64,000 bases of DNA from Calcarisporiella thermophila CBS 279.70. Taxonomy: Eukaryota; Calcarisporiellomycota. The notes under the pieces are model-generated. The model searched no databases, had not been told where the DNA came from, and saw only the letters and a list, made by a program, of their open reading frames with translations. The position numbers were made by a program, and so were the translations under genes. Positions 46,500 to 58,630 of the stretch are shown here, piece after piece. Where the stretch lies: the NCBI RefSeq assembly GCF_041956535.1, contig NW_027192229.1, positions 26,830 through 90,829 on the forward strand, written 5' to 3'. Numbering within the stretch: the stretch's first letter is position 1; each line of letters starts with the position of its first letter.

Positions 46500-47180
46500 T
46501 TGACAACAATGAGCATTACTTCTGTTGAGAATCTAAAGAATCAGGTCAAGATATCCAGCGCCAAACTCGAACATGACGTGCATGTAGAGAGGCTGTATAA
46601 AATTATTAATGCCGCATACCGCTCAGGCAAGTGTTTTTCTATATCTAACGGTTCGAGAAGCTATCTTATACTTACCCTGAATTAAATAGATAAGGGATGG
46701 ACGCACGAAGCTCACCTTGTAAAAGAAGATCGCATCACTATCCCCGAACTTAAAGAGCTAATTGCTGATGTAGAACACAAGCACGGTCATCTTCTGCTAG
46801 CATTTCTTCCTGCAGACTCCACCCCCGTTCTAAACCCGACGGATGCAGAGCGTGCTCTCGGCGAAGTTGTCGTGGGCAGCATTCAGATAGAGCCATCGCC
46901 ACGTGGTGAAGATGAATGTCTTATCGGATTGCTGGCAGTCGATCCAGCACTTCAATCTTTGGGGATAGGTAGCAGGCTTATGCGAAGTGCAATTGACTTT
47001 GCCCGTGATATTCTCAAGAAAAAGCACGCTGCTGTTTGGGTTTTGAACCAGCGGCCAGAGGTCCACAGTTGGTATTCGAGACTTGGCTTTGAGAAAACAG
47101 GAGAGCAGCTTGAGTTTGTAAACCCGCAGAATCTAAAAGATAAAGAAACGCATATGATCGTCATGCGTAGGACCTTTTAA
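46500..47180 (+). CDS. GNAT N-acetyltransferase, tandem copy 2 with GC-AG intron
   Basis: Two exons (46500-46626, 46690-47180) give 205 residues; a second in-frame ATG at 46509 is an alternative start. It parallels copy 1: IINAAYRSG before the intron, DKGWTHE after it, then LLAVDPALQSLGIGSRLMRSAIDFARDIL carrying the acetyl-CoA loop QSLGIGSRL, and HSWYSRLGFEKT. The intron donor is GC (GCAAGT), a legitimate minor splice class; using the nearby GT at 46631 instead gives a stop at once, so GC is the only workable site. The intron sits at the same residue and phase as in copy 1, where the donor is GT. Function as for copy 1, unknown substrate; the two have drifted enough to differ in specificity. 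Confidence 0.9.
46627..46689 (+). other. GC-AG intron in GNAT copy 2
   Basis: Donor GCAAGTG at 46627 and acceptor AATAG at 46685-46689. Splicing keeps the reading frame and rebuilds the RSG/DKGW joint shared with the paralogue. Confidence 0.85.
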
Positions 47181-47438
47181 TTCTACCATATTTATATTTT
47201 CAACAATGTAAACCTAAAAAGTGTATCAAGCTTTATATATGTTTTATTTCATTTTATTTCATTTTATTTTATTAGAGGATAAAAATAGAAATGAAGGCCA
47301 GAAAACTTATCTGAAGGAAATAATAAAAAAGGGTTCGACAGAGATTGAAAGTGAAAGAGGACAAGCGGAAAAAAGTGAAGTTGCTGCAATGAAGGGTATT
47401 AAATTAATGTCAAAGTCCAATGTGAACAGGATGGGGTG

Positions 47439-50352
47439 CTATAACTTTAAATCTGCCAGTATCCGTGAGCATATCTTCCTATACTGCCACGCGTCGCCGC
47501 TGATCCTATGAAATTGCACCCCGTGCATTCCAAGTAGCCACGGAACACGAACGATATGCACCTCAAAGCGAAGTATAAGTCCTGCGACCTGTTGGGAAGT
47601 CATAGTTGACTCCTCTTCAAAAGACTCTCGATACTCGCCCCCACCACCCCTGATTTTACCTCGCTCATTTTTTAACAAATCGAACTCCATCAGGCTTTGT
47701 TGTTGCTGCACCTGCTGTTGGGTGCTTGCAAGATCGATGCTTGGTAAGTGAAGACATTCATATCCTCCCTTAATCTCATGGTATTGTACCCCGATTTGAT
47801 TTAGCACTTGTTCCACATTGCTTCGAATTTGTAGAGCGGGCTTAGTGGATGTGGTTGCTACCGAAAACAGTCCCTTCAAGAACACAGGTTTTGCCTCCAT
47901 CCGCTGCTTGTTCGAACTGGGCGTGGTAGGCGTCGTAGGAGAGAAAGGATAGCTGTTGTTTGTGTGCTGAGGAGAGGTAAATTGCTCCGAAGATTGCTGC
48001 TGAGGGATGGAGACTTTAGGGAGTTCAACGGCGGGTGCTTTGGTATTAGCCGAGCGGCCGCCGCCAGATGATGCTGCTGCACTGGCAATCCAGGACCCCC
48101 CGATTGACGATGGGCGTTGTCTATGCCGGCGGTATTCCGTTTCCGGCAAAGAAACCGCTCGAGTAACCCCCTTTGTATCGCCTACTTCCTCAGAGTCTCG
48201 GACACTATCACGCTCCGTTAGTTGCGGAGAAGGGGTGGCATAAGCAGAAAGCGCAGAAGGATGTCTTGAGTGTTGGCCTTTGAAGGTGGGGCGCCGCCCT
48301 CCATCTAGAGAAGTTCTACCCAGAGCCATCCCCAACCTTTTGAAAACGCTCCCATCACTCTTGCTTGGACTGCTAGGTTCCTCTCTCGAAAATATCGAAG
48401 GCCGCTCATCTCGGCCCAGTGTACGTCGTCGTTCCTTGGTTGGCACCGTGGGGGGCGGATGGTAGAGATCGGGAACATCTATTTCCAACGAAGGACCGTT
48501 GGTAGCATGCAATGGATCGGGCAAGGGAATCTGTGGGGCAGCAAATCTTTGCTGTTGCGCCTGTTGCTGTCGTAGCTTTTGTTCCGCTTGTGCCTTCAAG
48601 GCCTGCCGTTCTCTTTCTTGCTTCTCGCGTACAAGATGGTATATCGATATCAAGGGGTGATATGCCTCAGGCAGAGTAATTGGATCGTCCGGGGGTGGAG
48701 GTGGTGGCGTCTTTCCTCCCCCCATTTGTTTATTAAATAGGGTCTTAACAGTTGAATTGTTTCGCATGGATGAGGGAGCAACGGATTCTACGCTTCTCCA
48801 ATACGCCTGGTTCTGTGCAAGCTGCTTAGCAGCACGCTGATACGTGTCACTTGTCACGATTGCCTCCAACTCGCGCCGAATTTCTTGCTCAGTGCCAAAC
48901 TCAAATCCAGTCATTCCACGAATAACATCCATGTCAAGAGGGAGACTAAGTGGTAGGCGGTATGGTAAATAGTTTTTGATTTTGGTGTCAAATCCCCGAT
49001 TTAGCCAGGGATGCTCCATGATCTCGGTTAGTGTAGCGCGTTGTGAGGGATCTGTTACAAGCATGCGAGAAATGAGATGCTTGCATTCTATAGATAGAGG
49101 GAGAAAATTAATTAATCATGAGAAATCTCTTATGAAGGAAAGAGAACTAGTACCAGAACTAAGATAATTGGGATATTCCACAATCCCCCGTTTAATTTTC
49201 GCGTGCAGTGCAGGCATGCTTTGATCATCAAACGGCACCTTTCCACATACCAATACATATAAAACAATTCCAAGACTCCAGATATCTACTTCTGGTCCAG
49301 TATACATCTTTGCATTTAGGAGTTCAGGTGCTGCAAAGTAAAGCGAGCCGCAGAATGTGGAGAGCAGTTTGTCTGGCGAGTAGAGGTTCGAGAGCCCAAA
49401 ATCGATGATTTTAACGTCCCCCATCTTGGAAATTAGGATGTTTTCAATTTTTAAGTCTAAAGATAGAAAAAAAAAATTGAATAAAAAACCCTCTACCCAA
49501 TAGTTGTGCTAAACAAAATGTACATACCCCGGTGTACTATCGAGTTTCGATGGCAATAATCTATTAAAATAAAAAGAAAAAAACCGCAAATAAGCGCATG
49601 AACACACATATAATAACACTTAGTGTATTGCTGATTCATACCAAGTGCGCTTACAATTTGTCGTATAAATTTTCGAGCCTGCTTTTCCTTAATCTTCCCA
49701 TGGCTGATTATATAATCGAGGAGCTGTGCTCCGTCTACAAATTCAAATACCATATAATAGTAGTTTGGGAGCACCATCATCTCGCGCAATCCTACAATAT
49801 ATGGGTGGTGTAGCAGTAGCATGATGGAGCCTTCGCGAATAGTACGTATTTCTCGATTTTCATTCTTTTCTGGCCTAGATTTTCGTCCGCCGCTGTTGTT
49901 ATGTGTACGCGGAATGATCTTGATGGCAAACTAGAGAGAGAAACATTGATGGTCGATAAGTTAATCGAGCCAAGTATAAAATCTTGAAATCAGTACTGAG
50001 GCGTTGAATATTTTGCCACACAAATCTATACCTTTTCACCAGTAGTATTGTGGACACCTAATTTCACTTTTCCCATACTTCCTGCACCTAGAGTTTTGGT
50101 GAGCGTATATGCGCCAAGTATTTTCTTGGTTCTCGATTGTTGCTGCTTTATTCTCCGCGCATCGTCTATATCGGTAGTGAAATTTTCATTGGCGAAATCG
50201 GATGTTGACGATTGCGCGGTTTGAGTGGAAGGAATATTAGCACTCTGAGAACACTCTACTTCATTTGCGGATTGCGGCGCGATCTTATCAAGGATCTCGG
50301 AAGAAGAGGGAGGAATTGGAGGAAGCACTTTTTCTGCAAGAACGGCAGACAT
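47439..50352 (-). CDS. KIN1: KIN1/PAR-1/MARK family protein kinase
   Basis: Five exons (50352-50032, 49930-49642, 49560-49528, 49456-49154, 49087-47439) give 864 residues. The kinase domain starts near residue 82 ([13 protein letters not shown]-loop), with FAIKIIPR supplying the catalytic lysine, HR-DLKIEN spanning a 33-nt exon, DFGLSN, the T-loop [13 protein letters not shown], and [21 protein letters not shown] long low-complexity spacer with QQ/PPP and Ser-rich tracts follows. The C-terminus is a KA1 membrane-binding domain ([42 protein letters not shown] in parts). Yeast Kin1/Kin2 and fission yeast Kin1 act at the cell cortex in polarity, exocytosis and cytokinesis. The tiny 33-nt third exon carries [10 protein letters not shown], needed for the catalytic loop. 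Divergent from the DNA methyltransferase-like gene across about 1 kb. Confidence 0.95.
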
Positions 50353-51375
50353 TGTGTCTCAAATAGATGAATAACAAGTGGTAGATTTGAGTAGAGAAGA
50401 GAGAAATATCAAGAATAATTGTCATATAATATCCGCTCAACTATATGTCTGTAAAGTCGAGCCAAATCAACATAGCTGTGACTCCGAGTTGAAATAATGT
50501 TGAAATAGAAAATAATAACTGATGTTTGACGTTATGTCAGGGACACATTAAATACCCGAGTTGGGGAGTAGAAGAGTTGCAACACCACAGGTGTGTAAAG
50601 GACTAGAATGGTTTGTCCGAACGTCTCTTGTGGAGATAAATTAAACTGCGCCACTGCGTTACCTAACCTAGAATTCTGAGAAATTTCTCTTAGGTGAATA
50701 TTATGTTGGATATTCTCTGGCGGAAAGAGTTAAGGACGGGTTTTGTATTTATTACGCTTCTAAGTTCAAGGATTCAGATTAACTATCAACTCCCTGTTGA
50801 ATCTGCCCCCTAATACGTGCTACATAGTCCGCAGAATCCTTGCATATGACTCGACTCGGACATATGTCGCACTTGAAGGCCAGCGAGTTTATTTAGCAGC
50901 CACTATTTTATTTTTAAGTCGTACACCATGTTTGGTCGTTGCTTAACTCCTGGTGGATATATGGTAATAATATCATAAAATAGGAATAAGCCCTCCTCTC
51001 TTACATACGTGCTTTCTTATTGCTTACTCCCCAATTTTTAATACCCAAGCATTTAAAGTTTATGTTTTTGAACGATGAATAGATTAAAAAACACAAGAAC
51101 ACGCGTTTTAATTTTTAATTTTTTTTATATGAAGTTTTGCTAGATATCGAACGAGATTTTACCATTTCTCTACTTTTCACCAGTGGCATTTTATGTATCT
51201 TGTGTTTTCTTAATGTCACCTGATATTATCTCTACCTTGCCCTTCGCATAGAATTTGATACTTGGATCTATGTTTTAAAAACGTTATACTTTCTAAACCA
51301 TTATAATAAGTACTCATTAACATCCTTAGAGTAAGAAGAGCAATCGAGAGTTTGTACACGAGTGCGACTTGGAAT
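50353..51375. other. Divergent intergenic region, KIN1 and methyltransferase-like gene
   Basis: About 1 kb of AT-rich sequence holding the promoters of KIN1 (minus) and the DNA methyltransferase-like gene (plus). A short minus-strand frame at 51216-51611 overlaps the first exon of the latter and looks like a shadow. Confidence 0.55.
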
Positions 51376-54300
51376 ATGAAAAAAGATGCCAGGTACGAGT
51401 CGCCCGAGGAATCTTGCACCCTTGTTCCAAAAAAACGACCATGGCTCGATTTAGTGCTTAATCCATGCGAGTCGACTTTATCCAAATCTACAACAACTAA
51501 ATTAGAGAGCAATGATAAATCCCAGGGAGCGAAATCTCGTGAAGGGATGTCTATGGATGAGCAAATAAGCACTGTTGTGGAAATTTTGGCAGGGATATTG
51601 CGACTGACCAAAGAAGATGTTGAATACCGACTCCCTCAACTAGAAATGAGTATGCATCTATTTAATCTAGTGTGCCGCCGCATTTAATTTTAACTACTAT
51701 TTTTACAGATGATGTGCGCAATAATCCCTCTCCTATTCTTGCTGAAATCAATTCACTGCTCGATGGCTCAGATGCAAAATTAATTTCCTCCCTACATCAT
51801 CTACGCCAATGTCTGGCTGAGACTACCTCCCCCTCTTATAGCGCATATGCCCGAGCCATCAATTTCTATGCGCTAATGACCGCTTTTATCACAGTATGTC
51901 AATGCTTTTTTGAGGTCTTGGTCTGGGAGCTGTCAGCAAGCTCAGAGAACGATACCGCATTTATCATGGGTGATCGAAATCATGTATTAAGGAAATTCTT
52001 GACCGCATTTCATAACGAAGACAACTTCCTTGCAGAGACCGGTAGGCAAGGTGGCATGGATGCATTTTTGTGGCACTATCACCTTGTCACCTGCCCCAAC
52101 AGCCCACGTCAAAAACTGTCGGGCGGTTCAAATATGACGGATCGTCTAATTGCAGATTTGCAAGCAAAATCTATTCGTTTTGTGTCCCTAGATGCTATAG
52201 AATCCATTTACTCGACGTTTTACACCCAATATTTCCTAAATGCCGTCGCGACCCAACATCAAAAGGATCATGGCCAATTCTACACTCCACGCGGTGTGAT
52301 CAGGTTTATGTGGGATCGATGTCTGCATGATCGAGACGAGTCGACCTTACTGCAAAGAATCCTTGATGTTAAGGATTCTAATGATGGCAATAAGATGGAA
52401 GTAGACGGGTTTATCCCGCGGGTGCTAGATCCCTGTATGGGCACTGGAGGATTTCTTGCCGAATACATCAACCGTCTAACCACCGCTGCATCGCACCACC
52501 CCAAAATATGGAACTCTCCAACACATATTCAGACACTTATACGCGCTATCTGTGCGAATCTTTGGGGCATTGAAATAGACTCTTTTGCACTCCACTTCTG
52601 TCGCATAAATATAATGGCTCACCTTTTGCCGCTGTATTGGCGTAGTATACGACTCTCGGGATCTTGGCCCGATATTTATCAGTTGCCGCGTTTAAAATTG
52701 TTTTGTAACGACACAATGCGGTTGCATGTGGGGGAAGACGATGACAGGTGGGAAGCTCATGAGATGCATACCCTTAGGGAGATAATTCAATTCGACTTCG
52801 TGGTAACAAACCCGCCCTACATGATCCGGAAAACAGGGTATTTAGCAGCACCGGACAACAAGCTCTATGATGAGCGTGTATTAGGAGCACGGGGTACTCA
52901 AGCATATCTGTACTTTTTATGGTTTGCACTGCAACGATTAGTGCCTGAGACGGGTGTCGTGTGTCTTATCACAGGTAAACTTATTACACCGCGAAATAAC
53001 ATAGGTTGGAATGGTTCAATAACTCGCTTTGTTCTATTTAGCGAGCCAATGGTTGGGGCTGGAGTTTGCCGATAAGCTGAGGTATTTGGATGAAGATGCT
53101 CGGCTTTATATCGGCAATTTCTCACATCTTGAACCTTTTTTAGGCTATGGCTTTGGAACAACTGTTACCTTGAAGAATTCTATCAGTTCGAACCCTATCG
53201 AGTTTGGCGTAAAGTCCAAACCGATTCATTAATATTCAGAATACGCCGACGAGCAACCCCCCTCAATGTCCCAAGCTCTCCCATCCCCTATCCTGCTGCT
53301 CCGACGAACGGCAAAGAAAACGGAACACATGAATCACCTCGCGACATAATATTTCTTCGCCATGTCAATAAGCGCTCTACACTTGAAGAGACGCTTGACG
53401 CTTACGCTCGATTTGACCCACGGTGCCCATCCGCATCCAATGTAGACTTTCGAATCACGCCTGCTACAAACTTTGCCCCCCCCACCTCCAATGCTTCTTT
53501 CACATTCTTAATGCCCACAACCGCAGTAAGCGAGGAGCTTGCAACACTTGTGAGCCATCTGCCAGGTTTGTGTGACCCCAATGGTAAAGTAAGTGGGTGG
53601 AGTGACGAGCGCCCGTTAGAATGGCATCGCGGACCTAATACCAACCCCGTTTATGCGCTTGTTGTGAGAACAGCATGGGCTAAAGAAACCTTTGGAGAAG
53701 AATGCTGTAAACGGTGGATGAGACGTGTATTTTACTGGAATGGAAAAAACTCCGGAGTTGGAGAGGAGCCCTCCTCTCCTGCCGGGGGAAGTGGAAATGG
53801 AAATGGAACTAAAGCGGTAGTAATAAGCAATCCAGCCGTGGGAAGCGGGAAAAAAGAGGCCAAATTCTGGTATTGTAGAGATTCGCTCCGCCTCACAAAA
53901 AAAGAATCCTCTCCTGCTGAGAGCTATTTGCCTTTTATTGATCCGGTCCGTGGAGATTACTCACTTATTCTGGTGGATAAGGAGGGAGCGACTAGATTGA
54001 AGCAAGAGGTGGGAGAAGAGGGGCCGCTCTGGAAATATTTGCGTGAAGCCAGAGAGCAGCTACAGAGTGGCATGCGAGATAAGGAAGTGGCGTGGTGCCA
54101 ATTCAACAATTGCGGGTAAATCCAAAAACGAATAAGAGAAATAGAGCATTGAAATCATCTTTTTTTGGATACTATATAGAAGCGATATACCTGTAAAAAT
54201 CGTCCATCCCATCAACTACGGGTATTTTTCGAAATCACAGGTAGAAAATCAGAAGAACACATTCGCGTGACGGATGCTAATCATTGCTCTGTGTGTCTAG

Positions 54301-55131
54301 CCAAGACAACGCTTTTTCCTTGATGTAGATAGCGTTTGTGTCACAAATCAGTGTATCTATTTCACCGTCAAGCCTGGGCATCCGCCTGCCTCCTTCTTTC
54401 TAGCGCTACTCAACTCAACCTCGGTGCAATATTTTCTTACCGTGCACTGTCGGTATGATCAACAAGGACGTCTGCGATTATTTCGAGAATCAATGGCGCG
54501 TGTTCCATACGCGAAACCAAGAGGACAATTATGCATTGAAAGCATGGTCGATTTGGCAATTGGAGCCCGAGAAGTTAGGCACCTGCTGTTTTGGATAGCA
54601 ACCGGCGGAAGCGGAGATAGCGAGGGTGTCGGAAAAGGATTTCCAGTGGCAGAGAAGATAAGAAGGGGAATTTGGGAAATTTCAAAGAGTGAAAAAACCT
54701 GTCTCCTGGATTGGTGGTCCAAGAGGATCGAGTCAGCCAGGAGAGAAAAGGAGCCGAATGGTAACAGCAAGAATTCGGGGGCTAGAGGGTCTGGGAATGA
54801 GTCAGTTATACATCACGTCGAAACCTTGCTCTGGATCGGCGCCATCCTCCAGTATGCGGTTGACCAACACGCATATGCTCTCTATCATATTAACCCTGGG
54901 ATACAAGTTGCCCTTGAACAAGAACTTGGTTTGGAAGTATCAGAAAAAATCATTGAGCAGTATCCGCGATTCACTCCGCCCTCCCATACACAAGGCGAGA
55001 CAAATGTAATCGAAGAGACCAGAGTTCCCTCCTGGGGAGCAGAATTGATAAAAGAGATGCATAATGTATTGAAAGAGGCCACTCGCTTTTTTGCACGCTG
55101 TGGGTTTGAAGCCAACCTTCGCCACTCTTAG
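51376..55131 (+). CDS. Bacterial-type N6-adenine DNA methyltransferase-like protein
   Basis: Six exons (51376-51649, 51709-52974, 53042-53081, 53144-54115, 54180-54240, 54301-55131) join in frame to 1147 residues. The core is a class I adenine methyltransferase of the HsdM/N6_Mtase and Eco57I kind: HGQFYTPRGVIRFMWDRCL at about 279-297, SAM motif I DPCMGTGGF at 332-340, a WGIEID segment for the acidic SAM-ribose contact, and catalytic motif IV NPPY at 459-462. A helical leader (to about 270) precedes it, and a 600-residue C-terminal part follows, where target-recognition domains sit in type I/IIG enzymes. No nuclease or helicase motif is visible. In bacteria such proteins methylate specific DNA sites, often in restriction or BREX/DISARM-like defence. 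Multiple introns show it is a fungal nuclear gene, probably old transfer. It differs from the MT-A70/MTA1 enzymes known for fungal 6mA. Confidence 0.85.
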
Positions 55132-55692
55132 CCATACTTTCTCTACCTCAGTCAACCTCCGCCGCAATGTATATGCCCTCACGCATCAGAATGTGAGTTT
55201 TCCATGGAGCTGACCGTATATTTGCACTGGAACGAACCTGTAATTTACCCTTACAGCTAATGTTATTAATGTGAGAGTCTATGACTAGATTACGCATAGA
55301 GCCTGTTTTAATCGAATAAGATGAAATAATTTTAACGTGTAAAGTGTGGGAATGACTTAATATCCAAACCATGAGTTTCGAAATACGATAGCAAATACAG
55401 AGCCTATCTCAATTGAAGAGCGCGATCTCCATTATCCAAGGATATGCGACCGAACCATGTGTTGTTTTATGCACCGCTGTGTATGTAAATGCTCTAGGGG
55501 TATTTGGCTATCCTCGAAATAACTGAGGGTTGAATACTTGGGGGATGTAGGGCTTCCTAACCGAATGGATGGAATTTTTTAGCTAAATTAAGTTGCATTA
55601 ACTATTTGGACTTTGATTTGCCCGCTCTTAAGCCTCGCCGTAATATTTTATGTCTAATAATCACATCCGCGATTGAATCCCTCCATCTCAAA
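55132..55692. other. Intergenic DNA
   Basis: About 560 bp between the methyltransferase-like gene and the LRR gene. No supported coding or structural element. Confidence 0.55.
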
Positions 55693-58364
55693 ATGAGTTC
55701 CACGGCTCATCGCATCCCAGCTCCTAAAAATGTACGTCCCCAAACAAATCGTACTGCATCGACTCGTAGCACGACTGATCCAGCCGTGAAGGTAGCTTCG
55801 CCTGGTTCCGACAAATATACTTCCGCTAGGCAGCCAAAGACCATTGTTGCAGGATCACGAATTCCAACACCATCTATGCCCAGCAAACCACAGGTAGCAT
55901 CCACCCAAACTCCATCGAAGACTGCAAGTCGTCTCACTCCCCCCGTGCCCTCACCGGACATGAGGGAACATAAACCTCCCCCCAGGATTCCACATCCCGC
56001 CACCACCTCAAAACCAGTTTCCAGCTCGACATCAGGCGGCATGAATCGCCTAACCCCTACAGCTTCTGTCACCCCTCGTACACCCGCGCCGAAAACACCC
56101 ACCCGCACCCCCACCCGCACCCCCACACGATCACCTCGCACCCCGCTCACATCTTCCTCTACTCCAAAGGCAAAGGCCTCCCCATCAGTAAGAGAGGCAA
56201 TCGCGCAGGCGCGATTACGAATGTCCAAAAAAGCAATGGAAAATAACAGCACTGACGACGACGACGCCAAGATGAGCTTAGAAATGGAAATAAAGAGAGC
56301 CAAGGCTACCGGTAGGAAACCAGTTTCGTTGCTACATATTATCTAATATTAACTCTATTGTCTACCTATATTTCATATGTCTCCATGAAGGCCGCATCAA
56401 CCTTTCAAATCGCGGATTGACGGAAGTTCCAAAAGAGGTGTGGAACATGTACCGCGTTGACCCCAAATCCATAGTGATAGATCTGAGCAGAAGCGCCGCA
56501 GATGACCCATACGAGTCTCCCATTGCGGTCGACCTCACATCTCTTGTCCTTGGAGATAATAATCTAACCTGTATTGACTCGCGTATTGCCGAATTCGCTG
56601 CATTGACCAATGTCGACCTTCGAAACAATGAGCTCACCGAACTCCCACATGACTTTGGGGGGCTCCGTAGATTGAAAATTCTAAATTTGTCAGGGAATAG
56701 ATTGATGGCCGTCCCGCAAGTCATCTTTCAACTTGCAGAGCTGGTGGAATTAAATTTGGCAAAAAACCAGCTGAGCGGTAGGCTGGCGCCCGAGATAGGT
56801 AGACTTGCGAATCTGAGAATGCTGGATGTATCGGATAACATGCTTGATATGTTACCTGCAAAGGAGCTTGAGTGTTTGGTGGAATTGAGAATACTGAACA
56901 TCTCAAAAAATCGACTGCCTTTTCTACCTGCGCATGCGCTGTTGAAGATGGTGAGACTGGAAGAATTGGAGGCAGGCGAAAATGCTCTTACAACGGCCTT
57001 CGCCGGTCTGAGAGATATCCTTAGTGGTGGTGAGGACGGGGAAAGCACAAACAGCTCCGACGCACGGTACCATTCGGCTTTTGTGATGCCTGCGTTGACC
57101 CGCCTCAATTTGCGCAAAAATGCTCTAGTTTGCTTCGATGACCATCCCACCGAACACATCCGAATGCCCAGCCTTCGTGAGCTATTTCTCACACACAACC
57201 ACCTCGCTGACTTGGGCAAGCTTTTCCTCCACGCACCACTACTTCAAGTTTTGGATATAGGTTACAATAAGTTCACAGAGGTACCCGCCCATCTCACTCA
57301 ATGCACAAAGCTGCAGCGCCTAGACTTAAGCTACAACACAATATCTGAACTACCAACAGAATTTGGCCGCTTGGAGGGGTTAAAAGTGCTAGCAGTTGAC
57401 GGAAATATTATTCGTGGTGCCCCCCGTACCGGGAAAACTGAGGACATATTGAAGTGGCTGCAGAAACGTCTGACACTCTCTCAACCGCACTCCGAGGTAC
57501 ACAATGAGCGAGAAGACGCGCCGCCAAGAACAGACAAAGCTTCCGTGCAGACCAAGGATCGGGCTACTCCCACTTCGGATTCAGCGCCAACAAGGACCGA
57601 CGCAGAATCATCCTCGGAAATCTGGAGTACTCAGCCCCATACCGCTCTACAGACTAGAATTCTCCATCTCGAGAAAAGGGGGCTTACCGACTTGACCCCC
57701 CAAGATTTGGCCGGCCCCACGTTTTCACCTCACACAATCGAGCTTAGCCATAACAAACTAGCATCCATTCCGCATGCACTAGCTGGAGACGCGTTTGCTA
57801 ACTTAAAATCACTGAGCCTCCATCACAACCGGCTGGAAACGTTCAAAGTTTTAATGGTTGGTGTGCAATTTACACATTTAGAGGCTCTTGACCTTTCGCA
57901 CAACCTAGTTAGTATATAACCTGTGTTGACAATGTGGACGTTCACTAAAGCTCCTTACTTCTTGTTTTTCTGCTAAGATCACAGATATCTTTACCCCGTC
58001 GGAGGAAGATCGGGGTGACAAGTCAAGTTTCCCCGCCCTTCACCAACTCGTTCTCGCCTTCAACCGCCTAACCAGCCTTCCCCCCTCCCTCACGCATTAT
58101 TTTCCTCGCCTGCACTCCCTGGTAGTTTCAAACAATCTCATTGAACGAATCGAACCCTCCTCCTTTACAGGCCTGCAGCTTTTAGATTTGTCAAACAACA
58201 GCATTGGGCATCTCCCGCCCGAACTGGGGCTTGTGACTAGCATCAAAACTATGATGGTGGAGGGGAACATGTTTAGGGTCCCGAGGCGGCAGGTGTGGGA
58301 AAGAGGCACCGATACTTTGATGGAATGGCTGAGGAATCAAATGCCGCTTGAAGATGGAGCCTAG
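55693..58364 (+). CDS. Leucine-rich-repeat protein, LRRC40-like
   Basis: Three exons (55693-56311, 56391-57911, 57985-58364) give 839 residues. The first 210 residues are basic, Pro/Thr/Ser-rich and disordered (APKTPTRTPTRTP-type runs), with a helix KSVREAIAQARLRMSKKAME at the end. After GRINLSNRGLTEVP the LRR region follows: NLTCIDSRIAEFAALTNVDLRNNELTELPHDFGGLRRLKILNLSGNRL and many similar units, with a breaker at about residues 415-440 and a last exon adding HLPPELGLVTSIKTMMVEGNMFRVPRRQVWERGTDTLMEWLRNQM, the family end. Such LRRC40-type proteins are conserved in eukaryotes, probably scaffolding or signalling, with no enzyme activity. The last intron (donor GTATAT at 57912) is needed to reach NIFTPSEED. 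The N-terminal extension is unusually long and may be lineage-specific. Confidence 0.88.
56095..56135 (+). repeat. Short Pro/Thr/Arg-coding tandem repeat
   Basis: A roughly 12-bp unit (ACCCGCACCCCC) repeats about three times inside exon 1 of the LRR gene, coding for repeated Thr-Arg-Thr-Pro. It is a minor low-complexity tract in a disordered region. Confidence 0.7.
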
Positions 58365-58630
58365 CGCATCACACACCTATTAATATTGTAGTATCCCCCG
58401 CTTTATATGCTGCTGCATTGTGCTTTTCTTTTTATACACTAATAAGTTTATCTAAACTGGTCGTACACTTGTTTGGAACCATGGTTGCAATGTTGAAATT
58501 TCATTAAAATAAAATGAAAAATTAAAAAAAAAAAAGAAAAAGACAAATAATCTGTAACAACGTTTTATAAAGAGAAAAGTATAACAAGGGGAAATATCAT
58601 ACATCTTTATCGTCCTCCTCATCGGTGCTC

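Noticed and set aside
51376-55131. A complete restriction-modification or BREX-like defence locus
   Set aside because: Only the methyltransferase-type gene is present; no nuclease, helicase, PglZ or HsdR/HsdS neighbour was found, and the flanking genes are ordinary fungal ones.
55707-56303. 198-codon antisense frame over the LRR gene exon 1
   Set aside because: It arises from the Pro/Thr-rich GC-skewed coding of the sense exon and has no protein features of its own.
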